A DNA stretch of 64,000 nucleotides, from positions 62,001-126,000 of the forward strand of contig JAFLSE010000001.1 in NCBI GenBank assembly GCA_022511075.1, written 5' to 3'. The stretch comes from Prevotella sp. (lineage in GTDB: Bacteria; Bacteroidota; Bacteroidia; Bacteroidales; Bacteroidaceae). Under the pieces are notes generated by a model. It did not search any database and had not been told where the DNA came from. It was given only the letters and a program-made list of their open reading frames with translations. Of the stretch, positions 53,887-61,692 are shown piece by piece (the stretch's first letter is position 1; every line of letters begins with the position of its first letter). A program made the translations under genes and the position numbers.

Positions 53887-56424
53887 ATGAGAAAATTTAT
53901 TCTTATATTGACTCTTCTTATTTTTTGCCCCATCATATATGTACAGGCGCAGTCATCCATGACCGACCAACAGGTAATGGAATTTGTTGTCAAGGAGCAT
54001 GAGGCGGGAACGTCACAGGCACAGATTGTCACAAAACTTATGCAACGTGGAGTTACTATTGACCAGATTCGCCGTGTGAAAAGCAAATACGAACGACAGA
54101 TGAATGGTGACGGATTGGGAGTTAAGGATATAACGACGTCGGGACAGAATAGCGATGACCGTATGCGTAAAAATAATAGTAAGGCAAAGGAAGATCAAAA
54201 TACGGTATCGAAATATAGACTAAAAGAATCCGAGGATAAGGACAAAAAATCTAATATTTTTAATGAAACTAATCCTAACTATCTCAGAATGCAACGCGAA
54301 CTTAGTTCATTTCTTCCTGACTCTGCTGAGATTTACGACCGTGAGTATATGGAAATGATGATGAGCAAGGATAAAGACAAACGAAAAGTATTCGGAAGAG
54401 ATATTTTCAATAATAAAGACCTTACATTTGAACCAAATATGAACATCGCAACGCCGCAAAACTATATTCTTGGTCCGGGCGACGCCGTGTTCATTGATAT
54501 TTACGGAGCTTCTCAAAAAACAATAGAGAGTACCATATCACCCGATGGAACCGTTATTATAGAAGGCTTCGGTCCTGTAAGCGTAAGCGGACTCACTGTG
54601 GCACAAGCAAACAACCGTCTGCGTAGTACACTTGGTGCAAGATATAGCAGCTCGAAGATAAACCTTACCGTTGGACAAACAAAAACAATAATGGTAAATG
54701 TGATGGGTAATGTAAATGCTCCCGGCTCATACACTTTGTCAGCATTTGCAACAGTTTTTCATGCACTTTACATGGCTGGAGGAATAAATGAAATTGGAAC
54801 ATTGAGAAACATCAAGGTATTCAGACAAGGCAGGCAGATAACTTCCGTAGATATTTACGACTATATTTTGAACGGAAAACTAACTGGAAACATACGTCTC
54901 GCTGAAGGTGATGTAATAATAGTGGGAGAATACGACTGTCTCGTTAACATAACGGGAAAGGTGAAACGCCCGATGTTCTATGAGATGAAACGCACTGAAA
55001 GTGTGGGTACACTCTTAAAATATTCCGGCGGTTTCACAGGCGACGCATACAAAAAATCCATACGCCTTGTACGCAAGGCTGGCACACAATATTCTATATA
55101 TACCGTAGATGAATTTGAACAAAATACTTTCACATTAGAGGATGAGGACTCGCTGAGCGTAGATTCAATACTGCCGCGTTTCCAAAACATGGTGGAGGTT
55201 AAAGGAGCGGTGTTCCGTCCTGGAATGTACCAAGTAGGAGGAAGTATCTCCAGTGTAAGACAGTTGATTGAAGCTGCCGAAGGAGTAACTGAAGATGCAT
55301 TTACTCCTCATGCTGTGATGCACAGAATGAAAGAAGATCGCACACTTGAGGCTTTGTCAGTGGATGTACAGGGAATACTAAACGGCTCCGTAGCAGACAT
55401 TCCTTTACGAAACGAGGACGTTCTGTATGTGCCAAGCAAAAAAGAACTACAAGAGGAGAAAACCATAACCATCCACGGCGAGGTTATGTATCCTGGCATA
55501 TATAAATATGCAGAAAACGAGACGGTAGAGGATTTTGTGATGCAGGCAGGCGGATTGAAAGATGCAGCATCTGTTATGAAAGTAGACGTAAGCCGGCGCA
55601 TCTACGACCAATACGCAACCACCTCTTCCGACACGATAGCAAAAATGTACACTTTCAAACTGAAAGACGGATTCATAATAGACGGGCAGCCCAATTTTAC
55701 GTTGCAACCATTTGATGAGGTATACATACGTACCAGTCCAAGTTACATAAAGCAACGCAATGTAGCTGTTGAGGGCGAGGTTATATATCCTGGTAAATAT
55801 ACACTTGAGAAAAAGAGTCAGCGCCTTAGCGACATCATAGCACAGACTGGTGGTTTCACGAACTGGGCATATATAAAGGGAGCACGCCTTGAACGTACCA
55901 TAACTCCCGATGAACGCCTGCGTATGCAGTCAGTACAAAAGATGCTCGCAATACAGAACAACGACAACGACACCATAGACGTGTCGCAACTCGATTTCGG
56001 TGAAACATACTATTTCGCTATAGACTTGGAAAAGGCAATGAATGCACCGGGAAGTTCTGCCGACGTTGTGTTGCGCGACGGCGATAAGATTTTCATTCCT
56101 CAACATACCAACTCTGTTAAGATTAACGGAAATGTAATGTACCCCAACACTGTCACCTACAAAGAAGGCAAGGGAGTTAAATATTATATAAAACAAGCCG
56201 GAGGCTGGGGAAACAGAGCTAAAAAGAGGAAGACAATCATTGTCTATATGAACGGCTCGGCAGAACAGGTAGGACACGGTGTGAAGATAGAACCTGGTTG
56301 TGAGATTATTGTACCAAGCAAGCAGAAATCACAGAAGATGTCAACAGCCGAGGTTGTGGCATTGGCAAGTGGAACTGCATCGCTCGCAACAATGATTGCC
56401 ACGATAGCTAATATCATAAACTAA
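53887..56424 (+). CDS. Polysaccharide export protein with multiple SLBB domains
   Basis: About 845 residues from MRKFILIL at 53887; a longer in-frame start at 53794 lacks a signal sequence. Signal peptide to about QAQSS, without a lipobox Cys. A Poly_export/Wza-like domain begins at YILGPGDAVFIDIYG, followed by several SLBB repeats (VMGNVNAPGSYTL, ITGKVKRPMFYEM, VKGAVFRPGMYQV, IHGEVMYPGIYKY, VEGEVIYPGKYTL, INGNVMYPNTVTY). A hydrophobic helix lies at the end (VVALASGTASLATMIATI). Such proteins form outer-membrane export channels for capsule or exopolysaccharide. No capsule genes adjoin it. Its end overlaps the convergent folK end by 11 bases. Confidence 0.88.
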   Translation: MRKFILILTLLIFCPIIYVQAQSSMTDQQVMEFVVKEHEAGTSQAQIVTKLMQRGVTIDQIRRVKSKYERQMNGDGLGVKDITTSGQNSDDRMRKNNSKAKEDQNTVSKYRLKESEDKDKKSNIFNETNPNYLRMQRELSSFLPDSAEIYDREYMEMMMSKDKDKRKVFGRDIFNNKDLTFEPNMNIATPQNYILGPGDAVFIDIYGASQKTIESTISPDGTVIIEGFGPVSVSGLTVAQANNRLRSTLGARYSSSKINLTVGQTKTIMVNVMGNVNAPGSYTLSAFATVFHALYMAGGINEIGTLRNIKVFRQGRQITSVDIYDYILNGKLTGNIRLAEGDVIIVGEYDCLVNITGKVKRPMFYEMKRTESVGTLLKYSGGFTGDAYKKSIRLVRKAGTQYSIYTVDEFEQNTFTLEDEDSLSVDSILPRFQNMVEVKGAVFRPGMYQVGGSISSVRQLIEAAEGVTEDAFTPHAVMHRMKEDRTLEALSVDVQGILNGSVADIPLRNEDVLYVPSKKELQEEKTITIHGEVMYPGIYKYAENETVEDFVMQAGGLKDAASVMKVDVSRRIYDQYATTSSDTIAKMYTFKLKDGFIIDGQPNFTLQPFDEVYIRTSPSYIKQRNVAVEGEVIYPGKYTLEKKSQRLSDIIAQTGGFTNWAYIKGARLERTITPDERLRMQSVQKMLAIQNNDNDTIDVSQLDFGETYYFAIDLEKAMNAPGSSADVVLRDGDKIFIPQHTNSVKINGNVMYPNTVTYKEGKGVKYYIKQAGGWGNRAKKRKTIIVYMNGSAEQVGHGVKIEPGCEIIVPSKQKSQKMSTAEVVALASGTASLATMIATIANIIN

Positions 56425-56824
56425 GAATCTCGCTAAGAGGAAGCATAACAAAATTGCGTTCCTTCATAAGCGGATGAGGAATTTTGAGGTCGGGAGTGTC
56501 CAAGACAATATCGTCATAAAGTAGAATGTCTATATCAATAGGTCGGTCATGGTATTCGCCATTTACCGACTTTTTCGTTCTTCCAAGCATGCGTTCTATC
56601 TCTTGGCATATATGCAGCACCTCATGTGGCGACTTGTCGGTGAGGCAGCAGACGGCAGCATTGAGAAAGCGGTTGTTGCTGCGAAATCCCCACGGCTCGG
56701 TATCGTGAAAAGAAGATTGGCGCGTAACAGCGCCAATCTTTTCGTCTATCAGCATTATCGCACGCTGCAAATTAGCCTCACGGTCGCCGATATTTGTTCC
56801 TATTGAAAAATAAACCTCATGCAT
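56414..56824 (-). CDS. folK: HPPK, folate biosynthesis FolK
   Basis: 136 residues from MHEVYFSIGTNIG; the ATG shares its A with the queA stop (TGATG), so translation is coupled and the longer upstream frame is not used. Family motifs: FSIGTNIGDREANL, DTEPWGF, NAAV and RPIDIDILLYDD with the Mg-binding Asp pair. It pyrophosphorylates 6-hydroxymethyl-7,8-dihydropterin. Last gene of the ftsX-to-folK operon. Confidence 0.94.
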   Translation of the reverse strand: MHEVYFSIGTNIGDREANLQRAIMLIDEKIGAVTRQSSFHDTEPWGFRSNNRFLNAAVCCLTDKSPHEVLHICQEIERMLGRTKKSVNGEYHDRPIDIDILLYDDIVLDTPDLKIPHPLMKERNFVMLPLSEILSL

Positions 56825-57930
56825 CAGTCGTCGAGAATGAGGAAAGCATCGCCAAAGCAACCAAACTTATAATCGTTGTCTACCGCCTTCTGGTATGCCT
56901 CCATCACTAATTCATAACCACCAAAGGCGGTGGCAGCCATTACCATTGTAGACATTGGGTGATAGAAGTTGGAAACAAGGGCATTGCACAATCCGAAATC
57001 GTAGGGAGGGAATATGAATTTGTTAGTCCAGCCGTCATACTCTTTCATATAGCCATCGGTACCCACCGAGGTCTCCGTGGCACGCAAAGTACTTATGCCA
57101 ATGGCGCAGATACGCTTGCCGGCTTCCTTGTGTGAGTTAACCAAATCGCAGGTTTCTTTATTGATTATCATTCTCTCACTGCCCATTTTGTGCTTTGTCA
57201 AGTCTTCCACCTCTATCGGGTCAAAACTGCCAAGTCCGCAATGCACAGTCAGGTATGCAGGCTCTATTCCGCGGATTTCCATTCTCTTCATCAACTCGCG
57301 AGTAAAATGTAGACCCGTTGCCGGGGCAGTAACAGCACCTTCGTTCTTGGCATATATTGTCTGGAAGTTATCCATGTCGTCCTTATGCACTTCACGATGT
57401 TCCAAGATGTAGCGTGGCAACGGTGCCGTTCCGAGAGCATATAGTTCTTTCTTGAAATCATCATGCGGACAGTCGTAAAGGAAACGCAATGTGCGTCCAC
57501 GACTGGTAGTATTGTCAATGACTTCTGCCACCATAGGACCGTCGCCGTCGAAAAACAGTTTATTTCCTATACGTATCTTACGTGCAGGCTCAACGAGCAC
57601 ATCCCACAAACGGAATTCAGAATTGAGTTCCCTCAACAGAAACACCTCAATCTGCGCATCGGTCTTTTCCTTCGTACCATACAGACGTGCAGGAAAAACC
57701 TTAGTGTCGTTGAATATGAACACATCGCCATCATCAAAGAATTTCACAATGTCCTTAAACTGAAGGTCCATTTCAATCTGTCCACTCTTGCGATGTATGA
57801 CCATCAACTTACTTTCGTCACGACGATACACCCTCTCGATGCTGCCGTCCTCTTCTTCAAATACCTTGTGCATGGGCTCAAGAGCCACTTGCGACTGAGG
57901 CAATTTAAAATCAAACTGTGATAACTTCAT
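56824..57930 (-). CDS. queA: S-adenosylmethionine:tRNA ribosyltransferase-isomerase QueA
   Basis: 368 residues. Motifs FNDTKVFPARLYG, GAVTAPATGLHFT and HCGLGSFDPIE mark QueA. It moves the ribosyl part of SAM onto 7-aminomethyl-7-deazaguanine in tRNA to make epoxyqueuosine. Between truB (25 bases) and folK (1-base overlap). Confidence 0.96.
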   Translation of the reverse strand: MKLSQFDFKLPQSQVALEPMHKVFEEEDGSIERVYRRDESKLMVIHRKSGQIEMDLQFKDIVKFFDDGDVFIFNDTKVFPARLYGTKEKTDAQIEVFLLRELNSEFRLWDVLVEPARKIRIGNKLFFDGDGPMVAEVIDNTTSRGRTLRFLYDCPHDDFKKELYALGTAPLPRYILEHREVHKDDMDNFQTIYAKNEGAVTAPATGLHFTRELMKRMEIRGIEPAYLTVHCGLGSFDPIEVEDLTKHKMGSERMIINKETCDLVNSHKEAGKRICAIGISTLRATETSVGTDGYMKEYDGWTNKFIFPPYDFGLCNALVSNFYHPMSTMVMAATAFGGYELVMEAYQKAVDNDYKFGCFGDAFLILDD

Positions 57931-57955
57931 TAATATATATTTGCTTTCTTACTTT

Positions 57956-58657
57956 TCAGTTCTCTATGTCAATTGTTTCCAACCATTGCGGAAAGTCCTC
58001 CATTGTTATGCAGTCCTCAATGCGCACGTCACCCAGACGAGTGCGACAAAGGGCTGTGAGGTATGCTCCAGAATCGAGTGCCTCGCCGATGTCGCGAGCA
58101 AGGGAACGTATGTATGTGCCCTTACCGCATACCACTCGTATGCTTGCTTGCATTGTCTCAGGAGAGAAATTTGTCAGTTCTATCTCTTCTACGTGTACCG
58201 GCTTTGCCTGCAATTCCAAGTCGCCACCCTTGCGTGCCATCTTGTATGCACGGTGTCCGTCCACCTTCACTGCACTGTAGACTGGCGGCACTTGCATAAT
58301 GTCGCCCTCAAAGCGTTTCAGCGTGTCTAATATCAGTTCTCGTGTTATGTGTGCGGTGGGATATGTTGCATTCACTTCATGTTCACGGTCATAACTTGCC
58401 GTGGTTGCACCGAGTTGCAATGTTGCTGTATATTCCTTGGTGTGCCCCTGCAACTGACTTATCTGCTTGGTCATCTTCCCTGTGCAGAGCAACAGCACTC
58501 CTGTAGCCAATGGGTCAAGTGTTCCTGCGTGCCCCATCTTGACACGCTTTACTCCTACCTTGCGAGAAACGAGAAAACGCACTCTCGCCAATGCCCCGAA
58601 ACTCGACATGCCGTAGGGCTTGTTCAAACATATTATCTCTCCTTGCTGAAAATTCAC
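57956..58657 (-). CDS. truB: tRNA pseudouridine-55 synthase TruB
   Basis: 233 residues. Catalytic Asp48 in GHAGTLDPLATGVL, preceded by LNKPYGMSSF; VKVDGHRAYKMARKG is a family motif. It isomerises U55 in the T-loop of tRNAs. The C-terminal PUA region is short, as in many Bacteroidetes. 13 bases after uppP. Confidence 0.95.
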   Translation of the reverse strand: MNFQQGEIICLNKPYGMSSFGALARVRFLVSRKVGVKRVKMGHAGTLDPLATGVLLLCTGKMTKQISQLQGHTKEYTATLQLGATTASYDREHEVNATYPTAHITRELILDTLKRFEGDIMQVPPVYSAVKVDGHRAYKMARKGGDLELQAKPVHVEEIELTNFSPETMQASIRVVCGKGTYIRSLARDIGEALDSGAYLTALCRTRLGDVRIEDCITMEDFPQWLETIDIEN

Positions 58658-58670
58658 TGCGTCTATAGTA

Positions 58671-59477
58671 TTACTGCATCAATGAGCAGGCAATAGTAAC
58701 TGCACCCATTATGGCGCAATATATACCGAAATATACGAGTTTGCCCCGCTTCACTATATTTATCATCCACTTGCAGGCAAGACAGCCACTAATAAACGCT
58801 GCCACAAAGCCCACTACAAGCGGCAATGTGCCTATGCCACCAAAAGCCTCCTCACCCTTCACTGCTTTCAGTATGTCGAGCAGCATCTCACCGAGAATGG
58901 GAGGAATAACCATTAGGAAAGAGAACTTTGCAAGCGTCTCTTTCTTGTTGCCGAGCAGCAAGCCTGTAGCAATGGTAGAACCGGAACGCGACAAGCCCGG
59001 CAGCACAGCAACAGCCTGTGCAAGACCTATTATGAACGCATCCTTAATGCCTATCTTCTCCTTCTGACGAGGCTTATAATAATATGTGAAAGTAAGCAAT
59101 ACCGCCGTAATAAGCAGCATACAGCCTACTATGAGGAGTCCCGAGCCGAATATTGCCTCTACATCATCCTTGAAGAACACACCAACAATGCCAATAGGTA
59201 TTATCGAAATCAATATATTGAGTGCATACCTCGTCTCGTCGTTCATTTCAAACTTGAAAAGTCCCTTCAATATCCACGATATCTCGCTCCAAAGCACAAC
59301 AAACGTACTCAACACCGTGGCAACGTGTACGGTAACGATGAATGAGAGATTTTCCTCGCTTTCAACTCCGAACAGGTAAGAGCCTATTGCCAAATGTCCG
59401 CTGCTACTTACCGGAAGATATTCTGTGAGTCCTTGGATAAGACCCAGTAACAATGCCTGCAACCAATCCATGTCCAC
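58671..59477 (-). CDS. uppP: Undecaprenyl-diphosphatase UppP (BacA)
   Basis: 268 residues, polytopic membrane protein with about eight TM helices. Motifs [13 protein letters not shown] (SGHL at 26-29) and [17 protein letters not shown]. It recycles the undecaprenyl carrier for peptidoglycan and O-antigen and can give bacitracin tolerance. 2 bases after the DUF3098 gene. Confidence 0.95.
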   Translation of the reverse strand: MDMDWLQALLLGLIQGLTEYLPVSSSGHLAIGSYLFGVESEENLSFIVTVHVATVLSTFVVLWSEISWILKGLFKFEMNDETRYALNILISIIPIGIVGVFFKDDVEAIFGSGLLIVGCMLLITAVLLTFTYYYKPRQKEKIGIKDAFIIGLAQAVAVLPGLSRSGSTIATGLLLGNKKETLAKFSFLMVIPPILGEMLLDILKAVKGEEAFGGIGTLPLVVGFVAAFISGCLACKWMINIVKRGKLVYFGIYCAIMGAVTIACSLMQ

Positions 59478-59479
59478 AA

Positions 59480-59728
59480 TTAATTATATTGTTTGTTATC
59501 TTCGTTATCTTTCGGTCTGCGAATCACGGCATACACCATCGACAGGAAGCCCACAAGACAAACCACCGGCGCAACCTTTATTCGTCTCACACTAAAAATA
59601 TCAGGATTGTAAGCCTCTTCAGTGCTCGCACCGCCACTCATAAGTATAAAACCAATCACAACTATTGCCATACCCACGGCAAGCAATATGAAGTTTACTT
59701 TGTCGAAAGCAAAATTTCTCTTGTCCAT
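59480..59728 (-). CDS. DUF3098 family two-TM protein
   Basis: 82 residues with two TM helices (about 12-31 and 53-70) and the conserved [20 protein letters not shown] segment; this is DUF3098, a Bacteroidetes family of unknown function. Tight between ftsX and uppP, suggesting an envelope role. Confidence 0.88.
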   Translation of the reverse strand: MDKRNFAFDKVNFILLAVGMAIVVIGFILMSGGASTEEAYNPDIFSVRRIKVAPVVCLVGFLSMVYAVIRRPKDNEDNKQYN

Positions 59729-59766
59729 ATTCGTTTTCTATCTTTTAAAAAACTATTTTCTAATTA

Positions 59767-60645
59767 CTAAATCTTATACAGTTCACCTGCCTTCATCTTC
59801 AGGAAGCGGTTAACCGTAACATACGAGCAGAACGTAGTGATGACCACTCCGAAGAAAAACACTGCTGCTACCGTAAATGCCATTACCTCCCAAGTGACCA
59901 CAACGAGAATGCCCGGCTGATACTTGTAAAGGGCGCAGACGCCTGCACCAAGAACAATGCAAGCCAACACTGACGCCACAAGTCCAATCATAAGCGCACT
60001 CGACATAAACGGTCTGCGGATAAATCCCCACGATGCACCCACAAGTGTCATTGTGTGTATCATGAACCGTCTTGAATATACGCTTAGCCTTATGCTGTTG
60101 TTTATTAGCGAGAACGAAACGAAGGTGAGCAATGCCGCAAGTACAAGCAACACTATCATCACTCTCCTCAGATTGTCATTAACCTTGTCCATCAAGTCCT
60201 TTTGATAGTCTATTTCGCTCACATTGGCAGTAGCCAGCAGCTCTTTCGATATCCACTTCAGTGAGTCATTGTTTGCATATTCACCTTTGAGGTTTATTTC
60301 AAACGTTGCCGAGAAAGGATTGAATCCCAAAAACTCTGACGGGTCGCTGCCCATCGCCTCCATCTGCTCCTTCTTCGCCTTGTCCTTGCTGATATATACC
60401 ACCTTATGAGTATATGGGCGCGCTTTCAGTTTGTCATACATACTTACCACTTGCTTGTTGGTAGTGCTGTCGCTCAGCAGAACAGTGACGGTAAGATTTT
60501 CCTTGACGTATGTGGATAAGTTACGTGCCGTAAGTGAAAATAGCACCGCCAGACCAAGCAGCACAAGCACCATAGTGATGCTTATGCACAACGTAATCAC
60601 TTGTAGCCTGTGATGACTACCTGTCTTTTTCTTTCTTTTTCCCAT
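59767..60645 (-). CDS. ftsX: Cell-division ABC transporter permease-like protein FtsX
   Basis: 292 residues from MGKRKKKTG at 60645; the longer frame from 60681 runs into the promoter box, so it is not used. A basic N-terminus, TM helix, extracytoplasmic domain with ENLTVTVLLSDST, then three more TM helices. FtsX with FtsE activates cell-wall hydrolases at the septum; ftsE is not adjacent. First gene of the operon; promoter at 60679-60686. Confidence 0.92.
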   Translation of the reverse strand: MGKRKKKTGSHHRLQVITLCISITMVLVLLGLAVLFSLTARNLSTYVKENLTVTVLLSDSTTNKQVVSMYDKLKARPYTHKVVYISKDKAKKEQMEAMGSDPSEFLGFNPFSATFEINLKGEYANNDSLKWISKELLATANVSEIDYQKDLMDKVNDNLRRVMIVLLVLAALLTFVSFSLINNSIRLSVYSRRFMIHTMTLVGASWGFIRRPFMSSALMIGLVASVLACIVLGAGVCALYKYQPGILVVVTWEVMAFTVAAVFFFGVVITTFCSYVTVNRFLKMKAGELYKI

Positions 60646-60678
60646 TATCTTATTGTGCGTACTACACCTAATTTGCTG

Positions 60679-60686
60679 CAAAGTTA
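60679..60686 (-). promoter_or_regulatory. ftsX operon promoter -7 box
   Basis: TAACTTTG on the minus strand, 33 bases before the ATG at 60645; drives the ftsX-DUF3098-uppP-truB-queA-folK operon. Confidence 0.7.
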
Positions 60687-60750
60687 CTTAATTTTCTTTC
60701 ACGGCACAAACTTTTAACACGTATTAACTGCCATAATAAGTTTTTTTTCA

Positions 60751-60758
60751 TACCTTTG
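60751..60758 (+). promoter_or_regulatory. -7 promoter box of radical SAM gene
   Basis: TACCTTTG, 18 bases before the ATG at 60777, leaving a very short leader. Confidence 0.7.
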
Positions 60759-60776
60759 CCTTAAAAAACAACGACA

Positions 60777-61559
60777 ATGAGCACTATAATATATCCATCA
60801 CCGATATTCGGTCCTGTGCGCAGTCGCCGCCTCGGAATATCACTTGGCGTAAATCTTATGCCTGCCGACGGCAAGGTGTGTACATTCGACTGCGTTTATT
60901 GCGAATGCGGTTTCAATGCCGACCGCCGCCCTACCCTGCCACGTCCAACACGTGAGCAAGTGGCAGCAACACTTGAGGAAAAACTAAAGGAAATGGTATC
61001 TGATGGCGAACTGCCCGACGTGATAACCTTCGCAGGTAACGGCGAGCCGACGGCACATCCCCGCTTTGCAGAGATTGTTGACGACACACTGCAACTACGC
61101 AACCAATATTGCCCAAAAGCAAAGGTTAGTGTGCTCAGCAACTCAACCTTCATACATCGTCCAGAAGTACGCGCTGCATTAATGAAGATAGACAACAATA
61201 TCCTTAAACTCGACACCATAGACCCTATATATATAAATAATGTAGACCGCCCTACGCAAAAAAGCTACAACGTGGAAGACATTATAGGGCACATGAAAGA
61301 ATTTCACGGTCATATCATCATACAAACAATGTTTATGCAGGGCACTCTCTCAAATGGATTCTCCGTTGACAACACCAAAGAGGAGTATGTAGCCCCGTGG
61401 CTCGACACAATAAGGCAGATCGCACCACAGGAAGTGATGATTTACACAATAGACCGGGAAACACCCGACCATAACCTCAAAAAAGCAAGCCACGAAACAC
61501 TTGACGGGATTTGCGAACGGGTAAAGGCTATGGGGATAAAATGCAGTGCATCATATTAA
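60777..61559 (+). CDS. Radical SAM protein
   Basis: 260 residues. Cys35, Cys39 and Cys42 (CTFDCVYC) form the [4Fe-4S] CxxxCxxC motif, next to Cys44. FAGNGEPTAHP is the SAM-binding GGE-like motif, and FGPVRSRRLGISLGVNLMP at the start is typical of a group of small radical SAM proteins in bacteria. The substrate is not known; the group has been linked to tRNA or cofactor chemistry without proof. Monocistronic. Confidence 0.9.
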   Translation: MSTIIYPSPIFGPVRSRRLGISLGVNLMPADGKVCTFDCVYCECGFNADRRPTLPRPTREQVAATLEEKLKEMVSDGELPDVITFAGNGEPTAHPRFAEIVDDTLQLRNQYCPKAKVSVLSNSTFIHRPEVRAALMKIDNNILKLDTIDPIYINNVDRPTQKSYNVEDIIGHMKEFHGHIIIQTMFMQGTLSNGFSVDNTKEEYVAPWLDTIRQIAPQEVMIYTIDRETPDHNLKKASHETLDGICERVKAMGIKCSASY

Positions 61560-61617
61560 CAACAAGGGTAGCATTTCAGTCATTTTTTACTACTATACAC
61601 ATAAAATCTGTTAAATA

Positions 61618-61665
61618 TTTGGCACTTTGAAGTAAAAAGTGTAACTTTGTAACGCCTTTTTACTT
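61618..61665 (+). promoter_or_regulatory. HTCS promoter with overlapping inverted repeat
   Basis: TTTG at 61618-61621 and TAACTTTG at 61642-61649 (20-base spacing) form the promoter. AAGTAAAAAG (61630-61639) and CTTTTTACTT (61656-61665) are perfect 10-bp inverted arms that straddle the -7 box, a typical operator layout. Confidence 0.65.
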
Positions 61666-61692
61666 TAAGGTAAAACCAATATTATTCAAACT

